Shown here: piece after piece, positions 1 through 8,561 of the stretch
How positions within the stretch are numbered: the first letter of the stretch is position 1
How the letters are laid out: each line of letters starts with the position of its first letter
DNA from: Stieleria varia
GTDB lineage: Bacteria > Planctomycetota > Planctomycetia > Pirellulales > Pirellulaceae
Direction of reading: 5' to 3'
Length of the DNA stretch: 64,000 bases
NCBI RefSeq assembly: GCF_038443385.1
Contig: NZ_CP151726.1
Location: 3,906,001-3,970,000, forward strand
Position numbers and translations under genes: made by a program
Notes under the pieces: model-generated
The model's database searches: none
The model's input: the letters and a program-made list of their open reading frames with translations, nothing else
What the model was told of the DNA's origin: nothing

Positions 1-31
1 GTTCCCAATTTCGATTAAATCAACAGGCCAC

Positions 32-118
32 TAGCGCCTGAGGCTCACTTTGATTGCGATGCATGGGACAAAAACATGCACTGAAAAAACAATGTCAAAG
101 CCAAATTTTGTCCAGACC
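32..118. repeat. Partial copy of dispersed hairpin repeat
   Basis: This segment starts with CTAGCGCCTGAGGCTCACTT and continues through a GCATGGGACAAAAACATG-like stretch to a GTCCAGACCAG end. It matches the right half of the ~205 bp units at 5956-6777 with scattered mismatches, and lies just downstream of the PEP-CTERM gene on the minus strand. Only one arm of the long hairpin is present, so this is a decayed or truncated copy. Confidence 0.75.
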
Positions 119-121
119 AGT

Positions 122-808
122 CTAATCCCGTCGACGACGTCGACGCAGCATGGGGATGGCAGCGATACCGAACAATAACATCGAGGTGGGCTCCGGTACG
201 CCGGCCACCGCTGGGCCTGCAACGGTAACGATCCCCTGCCCAGCCGCACCAAAACTGGAGGCATCAATTCCGACAGGATTGAATGCGTTGTCTTCAAAGA
301 ACGTGTCGCCCGTGTTGAGCAGCGAAATCAGGAACTGTTCTCCGGCCGCCATTGCCGGTGTCTGACCGAAACCCAGTGTGTGCTGAAAATCAAGCCGAGC
401 CAGCACTCGGTTGGCACCACCGAGATTGACGCCAAGAGCCGAAGCTGTCAGGTCACCGGCGGTGTAAACAGTCGCATTATTCGGTGGCGTGTCCAGAATC
501 CCAAGATTATCGCCGGCAAAAAGATAATTCGCGAAGGTCTGTTCACTGAAATCAAACGGAGCCGAGAACGTCAGCGAACTGGTAGCTCCACCCAGGGCTG
601 TGATTTGGAATGAGTACTGAGCCAAGTCCACATTGTCGACTCCGTCGCTGCGAATCAAGACGTCGGCGAAACCCGTCCCGCCAGCCGTGATCACCGCGTC
701 TTGAACGTCGATGATCAAATCCGCATGCGCGGTTCGTCCACTGGTCAGTGCACAAACGCTGAGCAACAGGATGCCGAGCGAGGAGAAAAATGGACGCGTG
801 TATTTCAT
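122..808 (-). CDS. PEP-CTERM sorting domain exported protein
   Basis: This 228-residue protein has an N-terminal signal peptide (basic start, hydrophobic run at about residues 10-27, then an AHA-D cleavage-like site) and a classic C-terminal PEP-CTERM tail: VPEPTS, a hydrophobic helix (about 208-222) and a terminal run of arginines. Known PEP-CTERM proteins are exported and processed by an exosortase that recognises this tail. The middle (about 30-200) looks like a beta-rich secreted domain with no catalytic motif I can name. It is followed by a truncated repeat and preceded on the same strand by the large extracellular protein at 934-4989, with about 125 bp between them. Substrate or partner is unknown. 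Confidence 0.85.
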   Translation of the reverse strand: MKYTRPFFSSLGILLLSVCALTSGRTAHADLIIDVQDAVITAGGTGFADVLIRSDGVDNVDLAQYSFQITALGGATSSLTFSAPFDFSEQTFANYLFAGDNLGILDTPPNNATVYTAGDLTASALGVNLGGANRVLARLDFQHTLGFGQTPAMAAGEQFLISLLNTGDTFFEDNAFNPVGIDASSFGAAGQGIVTVAGPAVAGVPEPTSMLLFGIAAIPMLRRRRRRD

Positions 809-933
809 GGGTAAATCCAGGGGTGGAGTACCGGTAGGTTAATCAGTAGATTCGAAAACGGTGTCGTAGAACAAGTTAGCAATGGAAATGCGGTTCAGAG
901 TCCTTGGAACGAACTAGGAAGCTGCACGTTCGT

Positions 934-3900
934 TCAGTCGTCAATCATCGCCAGCAATGCGGCATCAACAAACTGACCGATCTCGCCGCGAGCAACACGT
1001 CTGTCTCTGGTATCGACCCGACCGTCGCCGTTCATGTCAATGAGTATTCGAGTATCGACTGCATTGACTGTACCATCGCCGTCAGCATCGCCGTAGAGCC
1101 GGAAGAACTCATAAGCCGCGTCATCGAACTGCCCGTCATTGTCGGTGTCCAGTTCGATTCGATAGAAGCCGTTTCCAGCGTCGTTAACGCCACCGATGCC
1201 TCCCGGTCCAAAATCCAACTCGATGTCGTTGCCGTTGACCGATGCCGTCGGTGCTGGAATCAGCGTTCCAGTCCCAGGTGTGGCGGGAGCACCATTGATG
1301 TCGAATCGCTCGATACGGATGTTGCCGTTGTTGATCAAATCCTGCAGGCCGGTTGCATCGTTGAACAAGATGTCGACGTGATTGACGAACGACCGCTGGT
1401 CCTCCGCGCCTTGAACATCAATTCCGGTGGAGACCGGAATGACTGGTGCCAATGAGCCAGAAACTCGGAAATAGTCGAACGCGAACTCTTCGCTGGATGC
1501 ATCGGAATTGGCGGTGACGCGTAGTGTCAGCGAATTGCCCGTGCCTGATAGGTTGAATCCAAACTCGGCGAACGCAGGCGTCAGTGCCACTCCGTCGCCG
1601 ATGCCGTCAAAATCTGTGTCTTGCAACAAGGCCGCATTGAGCTGACCAGACAAAGCAGCCGAGCGGAATTCTACCCCGTCAACGAACGGTGCTCCGTCGA
1701 TGCTGTACTCGACTTGCAGGCCTTCCAGGGAATCGTAGCCATTGTTGCCGTCCGCAGCGAACAAGCCGCTGAAGACAAGGTTTTCTCGACCGGAAATGTC
1801 AATGTTCTGGATTTCCAGAATCTTGTCCGCCAGTCCATCGCCTCCGGGGAACTCGTCGTCGCCATCGCCACCAGTATCGTTCAAATCTTCGCCTGCCCAG
1901 TAGAAGGCGCCATTCTGACTGTTGTAACTCGGCGCTCCGGCTGGTTCGCCGGCAGTGGCGATCGCTGGGCTGGCACCGTCGGTGCGAATCCAGAAATCAC
2001 TGGTTCCGTTGTGGAATGCAGTGGGGGCAAACACCAGACCGGAGTCACCCGGGGGCGAAGCTGTCTCAAAGCTCTCAGCCAGCAAGCCGTTGTGGTCGAA
2101 CATGAAGGAACCCGCGGCCGGATCGGCACCGACAAATGCTCCCGCCACATCGGCCACTTCGTTGGCAACGATACCGATCGTGTAGAGTCCCGCGTCGGCA
2201 GGGTCCCAGTCGCCTCCTGGCGTTGCCACCGTGTAGGTGACGAGCTTGGGTGAACCATTGCCGGGGGCCGTGTTGGCACCGGTCACCACCAATGGACCAC
2301 CGGGGCCGGTGACGGTGACGTCGTTGATGTCGATGGATGCCGCGTCAATTCCACCGATATCGCGATAGTCGATGGTGAAGCTGTAGCTGGCATCGCCGAC
2401 GTTCACGGCAATCGCGTCCAACGCGGTCACGCGGAACGCGATGGGATCGGTGTTGGTGGCGTCGACGTTAAAGGAACCCACGTTGCCAGCGGCGACGAAT
2501 AGCTGAGGCGCGCCGTCGTCACCGACTTCGCCCCCAACCACGTCGATGTTGTACAGGCCATTGTCCGCTGCGTCCCAAAAGCCGCCCGGGGGAGTCACGG
2601 TGTAGGTGACCGTGCGTGGCGTTCCATCGGTTCCGATGTTGACTGCCGCATTCGTTACCGTCAGCGGACCACCGGGGCCGGTCACGGTGACATCGGAAAG
2701 ACCGATCGTTGAAATATCGATCGCGCTGTCATCGCCGTAGTCAATCGTAAAAGAATACGAGGTGAGATTGATTTCCGTTTCACCGACATCCGTTGCTACC
2801 GACGCGGTCGCGGTCGGCGCTGCATTGCCAGCCACCGCGTCACCGGTAACCACCAGATGATCAAACGCGAACTCTTCGCTCGCAGCATCAGCGGTTGCCG
2901 TGACTCTCAGCGTCAAGCTGTTTCCCAGGGCCGGGATCGCGAAACCGAACTGAGCGAACGTCGGCGTCAGTTGAGTTCCATCACCGACTCCATCAAAATC
3001 GGTGTCCTGCAGAAGCAATTGGTTATCTCCTCCGGCACCGGCACGAAACGCGACCCCGTTTTGAAATGCTCCACCATCAACGCTGTATTCCACGATCAGA
3101 CCTTCGCCCGCGTCGTGTCTGCCGTTGCCACTGACGATTGAGTCAGCCGCAAAGAGTCCGTTGAAGTTCAAGTTGTTGCGACCGGAGATGTCAACATTTT
3201 GAATCTCAAGTGTTTTGGATATCAAGCCGTCTCCACCGGGAAGCGTTCCGTCGACATCGGCGACGGTATCGTCCAAGTCTTCACCCGCCCAATAAAACAA
3301 TCCAGCTTGACCGACGTAGCTTGGTGATCCCGGCGATTCACCTGCCGTTGCAATCGCAGGATTGACGCCGTCGGTGCGAATCCAGAAATCATCTGGACTG
3401 TTGTGGAAGGCGCCCGCGGCGCTCAGCAACCCTGAGTCACCTGTCGCAGAGGACAACTCAAAGCTTTCCTGAACCAGGATCGTGGAGTCTGCGACGAAGC
3501 TGCCGGCCAATCCGGAGGCGACCGTCGCTCCAGCAACATCGGCGACTTGGCCAGCAACAATGTCGACGTTGTAGAGTCCGTCATCGGCTGCATCCCAACT
3601 GCCACCCGGTGCCGCGACGGTGTAAGTCACGGTTTTCGGGGATCCATTACCGGCCGCAACACTGGCTCCGGTCACGGTCAGTGGACCTCCCGGGCCAGTG
3701 ACAGTGATGTCACCAATGTCGACCGTGGAGACATCGATTCCGCCGACATCGGAATACTCGATTGTAAATGAATGATCGGCATCGCCTTGATCGGTCGCGA
3801 TCACGTTCAATGCCGTAAAGCGTGTCAAGGTCGGTGCCGTATTGGTTGCGTTTACGTTGAATGTTCCGGCGTTTGGATCAGCGGCCACAAACAATTGCGG

Positions 3901-4989
3901 TACACCATCGTCACCGATTTGGTTGGCATTGATCCCGATGGTGTAACCACCGTTGTCCGCGGCATCCCAGGCACCGCCGGGCGGCGTCGCCGTGTAGGTG
4001 ACGCTGCGCGGTGAGCCATTGACTCCGATGTCGACCAATGCGTTGGTGATCGTCAGAGGACCACCGGGGCCGGTCACGGAAACATCGTTGGTGTCGATGG
4101 TGCTGATGTCGATCGCATTGTCATCGGTGAACACGATCGTAAAGTCGTAGCCGGTCAAGCCGATCTCGGGCTCTCCGACATCCGCTGCCGAAACTCCATT
4201 CTCAATCGGAGCTTGATTGGCGAGAACGGGATCCCCTGTGATCCGCAAATTGTCAAAAGCGAGTTCTTCGCTGGAGGCATCGATATCGGCGGTGATCCGC
4301 AATGTCAGAGAGGTGCCGATCGCTGGAATGGCGAAGCCAAAAGATGTGAAGGCAGGAACGAGTTCCGTGCCGTCACCAATGCCGTCGAAATCCGTGTCTT
4401 GCAAAAGTGAGAAGTTAAAGTCGCCGGATGTAGGTGCCGACGAGCGAAACGCAACCCCATCGATGAATGCACCGCCATCGATGCTGTACTGAACAATCAG
4501 GCCTTCACCGAAATCATATGTTGGGGCCTCAGGAGCACCGTTCTGTCCATCCGCAGCAAACAATCCGGTGAACTGCAGGTTGTTGTGTCCCGAAATGTTG
4601 ATGTTCTGGATCTCAAGTGTTTTGGTGTCCAGTCCGTCCCCACCGTTATCGTCCAAGTCCTCGCCGGCCCAGTAGAACGATCCGTCTTGACCGTTGTAGC
4701 TCGGTGCACCAGCAGTATCATTGGCGGTCTCAATCGCTGGATTGGCCCCGTCGGTTCTGGTCCAGAAATCACTAGAGCCGTCGTAGAAAGCAGTCGGCGC
4801 GCTGACCAGCCCGGAGTCGCCCGCTGCGGCTGCCGATTCAAAGCTCTCTGCCAACAACACCGCCAACAAACGCCGATCCTCCAGTGATTCACAACGCAGT
4901 CGACGCTGCTGTGACTTGGACCGGTTGTGAGTCTTGTCTTTTTTCAAGCGTACCGATTTCAAGCGTACCGAGCGAGCTTTTGGAGACAT
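934..4989 (-). CDS. Large secreted repeat protein with dockerin-like C-terminus
   Basis: This 1351-residue protein begins with a very basic segment (residues 1-30) and the planctomycete-type motif LEDRRLLA (about 36-43), which is common at the start of giant exported proteins of this phylum. The body is modular. Three copies of a jelly-roll-like module begin with (L/V)xESFExxxxxGDSGL and contain a DFWxRTDG block. Between them are four Ig-like modules marked by VTGPGGPL. The last ~50 residues carry two Ca-binding-like loops (DADGDGTVNAVD and DMNGDGRVDTRD), a dockerin-type pattern. Aspartate richness is consistent with an extracellular calcium-dependent role, perhaps adhesion or carbohydrate binding; that role is inference. 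No catalytic residues are evident. Confidence 0.85.
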   Translation of the reverse strand: MSPKARSVRLKSVRLKKDKTHNRSKSQQRRLRCESLEDRRLLAVLLAESFESAAAAGDSGLVSAPTAFYDGSSDFWTRTDGANPAIETANDTAGAPSYNGQDGSFYWAGEDLDDNGGDGLDTKTLEIQNINISGHNNLQFTGLFAADGQNGAPEAPTYDFGEGLIVQYSIDGGAFIDGVAFRSSAPTSGDFNFSLLQDTDFDGIGDGTELVPAFTSFGFAIPAIGTSLTLRITADIDASSEELAFDNLRITGDPVLANQAPIENGVSAADVGEPEIGLTGYDFTIVFTDDNAIDISTIDTNDVSVTGPGGPLTITNALVDIGVNGSPRSVTYTATPPGGAWDAADNGGYTIGINANQIGDDGVPQLFVAADPNAGTFNVNATNTAPTLTRFTALNVIATDQGDADHSFTIEYSDVGGIDVSTVDIGDITVTGPGGPLTVTGASVAAGNGSPKTVTYTVAAPGGSWDAADDGLYNVDIVAGQVADVAGATVASGLAGSFVADSTILVQESFELSSATGDSGLLSAAGAFHNSPDDFWIRTDGVNPAIATAGESPGSPSYVGQAGLFYWAGEDLDDTVADVDGTLPGGDGLISKTLEIQNVDISGRNNLNFNGLFAADSIVSGNGRHDAGEGLIVEYSVDGGAFQNGVAFRAGAGGDNQLLLQDTDFDGVGDGTQLTPTFAQFGFAIPALGNSLTLRVTATADAASEEFAFDHLVVTGDAVAGNAAPTATASVATDVGETEINLTSYSFTIDYGDDSAIDISTIGLSDVTVTGPGGPLTVTNAAVNIGTDGTPRTVTYTVTPPGGFWDAADNGLYNIDVVGGEVGDDGAPQLFVAAGNVGSFNVDATNTDPIAFRVTALDAIAVNVGDASYSFTIDYRDIGGIDAASIDINDVTVTGPGGPLVVTGANTAPGNGSPKLVTYTVATPGGDWDPADAGLYTIGIVANEVADVAGAFVGADPAAGSFMFDHNGLLAESFETASPPGDSGLVFAPTAFHNGTSDFWIRTDGASPAIATAGEPAGAPSYNSQNGAFYWAGEDLNDTGGDGDDEFPGGDGLADKILEIQNIDISGRENLVFSGLFAADGNNGYDSLEGLQVEYSIDGAPFVDGVEFRSAALSGQLNAALLQDTDFDGIGDGVALTPAFAEFGFNLSGTGNSLTLRVTANSDASSEEFAFDYFRVSGSLAPVIPVSTGIDVQGAEDQRSFVNHVDILFNDATGLQDLINNGNIRIERFDINGAPATPGTGTLIPAPTASVNGNDIELDFGPGGIGGVNDAGNGFYRIELDTDNDGQFDDAAYEFFRLYGDADGDGTVNAVDTRILIDMNGDGRVDTRDRRVARGEIGQFVDAALLAMIDD

Positions 4990-5390
4990 TCGGTTTATCC
5001 GTTGCGTGACTGTTGGAGGCGAAGATGGGGGGGGCAGATCTTGCAGGAATAGTGAGACGTTAATTGAAATTCACGTTGCATGCGCGCCCCTTTTCATGAA
5101 AACGATCAGAAGTTTCAAAAGAGAGCTTCGCTGGGTGATTACCGCCCGTTACTGAAGCCATTCGAACTCACGTTATGCGAAAAGATCTAGCGATGCATCT
5201 CCTGTTGGCGTATTCACCGCAGTCACAAGAACTTGACTCTGCAGAGGTATGCACAACTGAACACCGGTGGCAGGCGTGGAAGTTTCTCGTAACGCTGTAA
5301 CGAACTATCTTTGCGTGCATGTCACGGAAAAGGGGCTATGATCAGCAACATCTGTCTCACTGAAACGAACAACAACACAGGTACACAATC
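4990..5390. other. Intergenic region between divergent genes
   Basis: About 400 bp separate the divergently transcribed large extracellular protein (minus) and the tail-collar protein (plus), so promoters for both should lie here. I see no convincing -35/-10 pair, RNA gene or repeat. A six-G run occurs near 5028-5034. Confidence 0.4.
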
Positions 5391-5945
5391 ATGGAACCAT
5401 TTATCGGTCAGATCATCATGTTCGGTGGCAACTTTGCACCGCGAGGCTGGGCTTTGTGCGACGGTCAATTGCTTTCCATTGCCCAAAACACGGCACTGTT
5501 TTCCATCCTCGGCACGACGTACGGTGGCGATGGCCGGACCACGTTTGGGCTTCCTGAACTCCGTGGGCGAGTGGCTGTTCATCCGGGAAATGGCCCCGGC
5601 TTGCCACCTGTGAGTCTCGGTCAGAAAGCTGGAAGTCCAACGACAACGCTCAATACCAATAACCTGCCACCACATACCCACAATGTAACGGTCACGAACA
5701 ACTTGTCCGTAGCAGTCAGCCCTGGCGATGCCGACGAAGACAGCCCTGTGGGAACCTTCCTTGCTGGCGGTGTTGACGCTTATTCCGGTTCACCAGGTGC
5801 GTTGATGGGTGCCGGTTCGGTAGGTGGGACGCTGGGCGTTGCAGCTCAGAACACCGGCAATGGTACTTCGTTCAACAACATGCAGCCTTACACTGCAGTC
5901 AACTACATCATCGCGTTGCAAGGCATCTTCCCGTCGCGGAACTAG
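5391..5945 (+). CDS. Phage tail-collar domain protein (microcystin-dependent protein type)
   Basis: This 184-residue protein opens with IGQIIMFGGNFAPRGWALCD and continues with GQLLSI..NTALFSILGTTYGGDG, FGLPELRGR and a late QPYTAVNYIIALQGIFPSR. Those blocks define the tail-collar family, including bacterial microcystin-dependent proteins (MdpB type). In phages the domain forms part of tail fibres; the function of stand-alone chromosomal copies is unclear. No signal peptide is visible. It is a single gene with no phage structural genes beside it, so it is not evidence of a prophage. Downstream lies the tandem repeat array. Confidence 0.85.
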   Translation: MEPFIGQIIMFGGNFAPRGWALCDGQLLSIAQNTALFSILGTTYGGDGRTTFGLPELRGRVAVHPGNGPGLPPVSLGQKAGSPTTTLNTNNLPPHTHNVTVTNNLSVAVSPGDADEDSPVGTFLAGGVDAYSGSPGALMGAGSVGGTLGVAAQNTGNGTSFNNMQPYTAVNYIIALQGIFPSRN

Positions 5946-5955
5946 TTTGTCCGTG

Positions 5956-6804
5956 GGATAGCGCTGGGCTGTTCAAAATCTGTGGGCTGAGGCTGCCGGC
6001 GCAGTTGGTGGCCCCAGTGAGCCTCAGGCGCTAGCCGTGGGCCTGAGGCGGATTGTGGTGCCGGCCCACGGCTAGCGCCTGAGGCTCACTTTGATTGCGA
6101 TGCATGGAACGAAAACATGGACTGAAAAAACAATGTCAACCCCAAACTTTGAGCAGTCCAGGATAGCGCTGGGCTGTTCAAAATCTGTGGGCCTGAGGCT
6201 GCCGGCGCAGTTGGTGGCCCCAGTGAGCCTCAGGCGCTAGCCGTGGGCCTGAGGCGGATTATGGTGCCGGCCCACGGCTAGCGCCTGAGGCTCACTTTGA
6301 TTGCGATGCATGGAACGAAAACATGGACTGAAAAAACAATGTCAACCCCAAACTTTGAGCAGTCCAGGATAGCGCTGGGCTGTTCAAAATCTGTGGGCCT
6401 GAGGCTGCCGGCGCAGTTGGTGGCCCCAGCGAGCCTCAGGCGCTAGCCGTGGGCCTGAGGCGGATTGTGGTGCCGGCCCACGGCTAGCGCCTGAGGCTCA
6501 CTTTGATTGCGATGCATGGAACGAAAACATGGACTGAAAAAACAATGTCAACCCCAAACTTTGAGCAGTCCAGGATAGCGCTGGGCTGTTCAAAATCTGT
6601 GGGCTGAGGCTGCCGGCGCAGTTGGTGGCCCCAGTGAGCCTCAGGCGCTAGCCGTGGGCCTGAGGCGGATTATGGTGCCGGCCCACGGCTAGCGTCTGAG
6701 GCTCACTTTGATTGCGATGCATGGAACGAAAACATGGACTGAAAAAACAATGTCAACCCCAAACTTTGAGCAGTCCAGGATAGCGCTGGGCTGTTCAAAA
6801 TCTG
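5956..6804. repeat. Four-unit ~205 bp tandem array of a hairpin element
   Basis: Units start at GGATAGCGCTGGGCTGTTCA at 5956, 6161, 6367 and 6573, and a partial fifth begins at 6778, giving periods of 205, 206, 206 and 205 bp. Each unit contains a perfect or near-perfect 28-bp inverted repeat (in unit 1 at 6016-6043 and 6063-6090, spacer 19 bp) built around CAGGCGCTAGCCGTGGGCC. After it comes a conserved TTTGATTGCGATGCATGGAA segment and an AAAAAACAATGTCAA segment. Copies differ by only a few bases, which suggests recent amplification. Related single copies lie at 32-118 and, inverted, at 7352-7581. Confidence 0.95.
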
Positions 6805-6840
6805 TTGTTGATGGAATATCAACTAGCAATCATTGACTGG

Positions 6841-6897
6841 CGTAGTGGACGAGGTTACGAGTCCTGGCGCACGGGACTCGTAACCTCGTCCACTACG
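6841..6897. repeat. Perfect 24-bp inverted repeat (hairpin)
   Basis: Arms CGTAGTGGACGAGGTTACGA-GTCC (6841-6864) and their exact reverse complement (6874-6897) flank a 9-nt spacer. There is no T-run after either arm, so this is more like a palindromic intergenic repeat than a terminator. It is unrelated in sequence to the adjacent tandem array. Confidence 0.9.
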
Positions 6898-6926
6898 ACA
6901 TGGGTCACTCAATAAATCGTGTCCAC

Positions 6927-6966
6927 AAAAAAACGCGGTGACGATTTTCGTCACCGCGTTTTTTGA
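6927..6966 (-). terminator. Bidirectional rho-independent terminator downstream of rpmA
   Basis: A 13-bp stem (AACGCGGTGACGA / TCGTCACCGCGTT, 6932-6960) with a TTT loop is flanked by an A-run at 6927-6933 and a T-run after 6958. Read on the minus strand it follows rpmA by about 50 bp and ends in a U-tract. The symmetric tracts would also stop plus-strand transcription. Confidence 0.9.
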
Positions 6967-7017
6967 TTTGTGTACTGTCATTGTGGGCCAAACGGCCCGA
7001 TCGACGATCGGCTGAAA

Positions 7018-7263
7018 TCAGGCTTGGACGATGTTGACTCGTCGGCCTTTGCGATCGAACATCACTTTGCCGTCCACAAGGGCGAACAACGTGTAGTCGT
7101 TTCCTTGGCCTACGCCGCGTCCCGCATGGAACTTGGTACCAACCTGACGGACCAAAATATTTCCGGCGCGCACGGCCTCACCACCAAACTTTTTCACGCC
7201 GCGTCGCTGGGCGTTGGAGTCGCGACCGTTGCGGCTGGACCCCTGACCTTTCTTATGTGCCAT
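7018..7263 (-). CDS. rpmA: 50S ribosomal protein L27
   Basis: This 81-residue basic protein starts [16 protein letters not shown] and contains the family pattern [30 protein letters not shown] and [11 protein letters not shown]27 is a component of the large ribosomal subunit whose N-terminal tail reaches the peptidyl-transferase centre. Its length fits the short end of the family. L27 is usually encoded next to rplU (L21); here the upstream side is an inverted copy of the dispersed repeat, so rpmA stands alone with its own terminator. No N-terminal cleavage extension, such as Firmicutes carry, is present. Confidence 0.97.
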   Translation of the reverse strand: MAHKKGQGSSRNGRDSNAQRRGVKKFGGEAVRAGNILVRQVGTKFHAGRGVGQGNDYTLFALVDGKVMFDRKGRRVNIVQA

Positions 7264-7351
7264 GTCTATTACCTACAGTTGGGAGCAATGGAGGCGAGAA
7301 AGATAGCGGGAATGAAGCGGCAAATCAAGGGCTGCCGCCGGACAATATCGA

Positions 7352-7581
7352 CTGGACTACTCAAAGTTTGGTGTTGACATTGTTTTTTCAGTCCATGTTT
7401 TTGTCCCATGCATCGCAATCAGAGTGAGCCTCAGGCGCTAGCCGTGGGCCGGCACCACAATCCGCCTCAGGCCCACGGCTAGCGCCTGAGGCTCACTGGG
7501 GGCCATCAGTTGCAGCGGGAGAGGTGACAGGAACTTGAGGAGCGTTCCAGCGTCACAACCCCGAATTTTGAACAGCCCGGG
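7352..7581. repeat. Inverted copy of the dispersed hairpin element
   Basis: Read on the minus strand, this segment reproduces the array unit: the GGGCTGTTCAAAATTC-like start (near 7581), the long hairpin (arms about 7424-7451 and 7470-7497 around GGCGCTAGCCGTGGGCC), the GATTGCGATGCATGGGAC block and the AAAAAACAATGTCAACACCAA end near 7354. It lies between rpmA and the membrane-protein gene and overlaps the last codons of the latter. Confidence 0.85.
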
Positions 7582-8413
7582 CTTGCCCCGGTTCGGAGCA
7601 ACAACTGGTAGCTACCGTGGGGTGGTAGGGGTTACGGTATGACGGCGTCATGATGTTTTCGCCCCCTCCCTGGGGTGTCGACCACGGAGAGATCGATGGG
7701 CCGCAGCCGCTAGCAATCGCCGACAATTCGCCGCACCATGCAATGGTTTCAGCGCGACGCCGGGACGCCCGAAGCTGCCCCCAGCGAAAATCACGGCGAG
7801 CCAGCGGCAGTTCGACCAACCCATCCGAGGTCTCCACGGTCAGCACGACCATGAAGGTCGGCGTCATCCAGCCTCTCAGCACGACATCGTCAAACCGAAG
7901 ATCCACGATCGACTGACCAGGGATGTCGTAGATGCTCTGATCGCCCAGCATCTGCAGTCGTCCGTCAGCGACTTTGGCGACCATGACATCAATGGCATTG
8001 TCCAAATGGCCTCCCTGCCACCGGGATCGAGGGATGAGTTCGACCACTTCGCAGTCGCCAGATTGCGGAGACCATGCAAAATGCTTTGTGGGTTCACGTC
8101 GCCGTAGGATTCGACGCAGTCGCCAACAGATGAACCGATTGAGCGGCCATTCGGGATAACTGCGACTGAGCGTGACTTGGAAAGCAATGCCCAGGAGCAA
8201 CAGAAATGCGGCAAACGTCGGCGAACTGGCTGGAGTCGCTCGGCAAAGCCACAGCGTCAGCATCACAATCGCCAGCCATGAGGTGTGCCAGAGGACCAGC
8301 ACGATGGCATGCACCAACAGCCAGCGCGTGCTGAGCAAGCGAGCTCGATTGGTTCGGGGGGCGACGGCTGCGATGGTTGCCAAGTGCTCGGATTGACGAT
8401 TTTGCATGCTCAT
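7553..8413 (-). CDS. Membrane protein of unknown function
   Basis: I do not recognise this protein. From the Met at 8413 (another Met is at 8407) it has about 286 residues. The longer reading, from 8605, would run into the divergent transporter gene and is unlikely. Two hydrophobic segments near the N-terminus (around WLLVHAIVLVLW...LTLWLC, then FAAFLLLLGIAFQVTL) predict membrane anchoring. The remainder is soluble and contains a beta-rich segment (VVLRGWMTPTFMVVLTVET) that could be a small PH-like or ligand-binding domain; that is inference. The final ~20 codons run into the dispersed repeat, so the original C-terminus may have been altered by repeat insertion. Confidence 0.6.
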   Translation of the reverse strand: MSMQNRQSEHLATIAAVAPRTNRARLLSTRWLLVHAIVLVLWHTSWLAIVMLTLWLCRATPASSPTFAAFLLLLGIAFQVTLSRSYPEWPLNRFICWRLRRILRRREPTKHFAWSPQSGDCEVVELIPRSRWQGGHLDNAIDVMVAKVADGRLQMLGDQSIYDIPGQSIVDLRFDDVVLRGWMTPTFMVVLTVETSDGLVELPLARRDFRWGQLRASRRRAETIAWCGELSAIASGCGPSISPWSTPQGGGENIMTPSYRNPYHPTVATSCCSEPGQARAVQNSGL

Positions 8414-8561
8414 CAGTCTACTGAGCGCGAACGAAATTCCAACGTTCGTGTCAGCAAACGGTGGCATCCTGCCATCGTTCGTAGCGGACAATCCGCTCAG
8501 CCCCCACAGATTCAACCGCCCAAACCGTGGCCAGCTCAATGATCCAAAGCCAAGCGTTCGC

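Noticed and set aside
904-1455. Valine- and isoleucine-rich frames antisense to the large secreted protein
   Set aside because: They are shadows of Asp-rich codons on the other strand, without ribosome sites.
5391-5945. Prophage suggested by the tail-collar domain
   Set aside because: No capsid, terminase, portal or lysis genes nearby; stand-alone collar proteins are common in bacteria.
5956-6804. CRISPR array
   Set aside because: Whole ~205 bp units repeat with no short-repeat/unique-spacer alternation, and no cas genes are present in the window.
6970-7377. 135-residue frame on the plus strand over rpmA
   Set aside because: It is antisense to the certain L27 gene and runs into a repeat; no domain.
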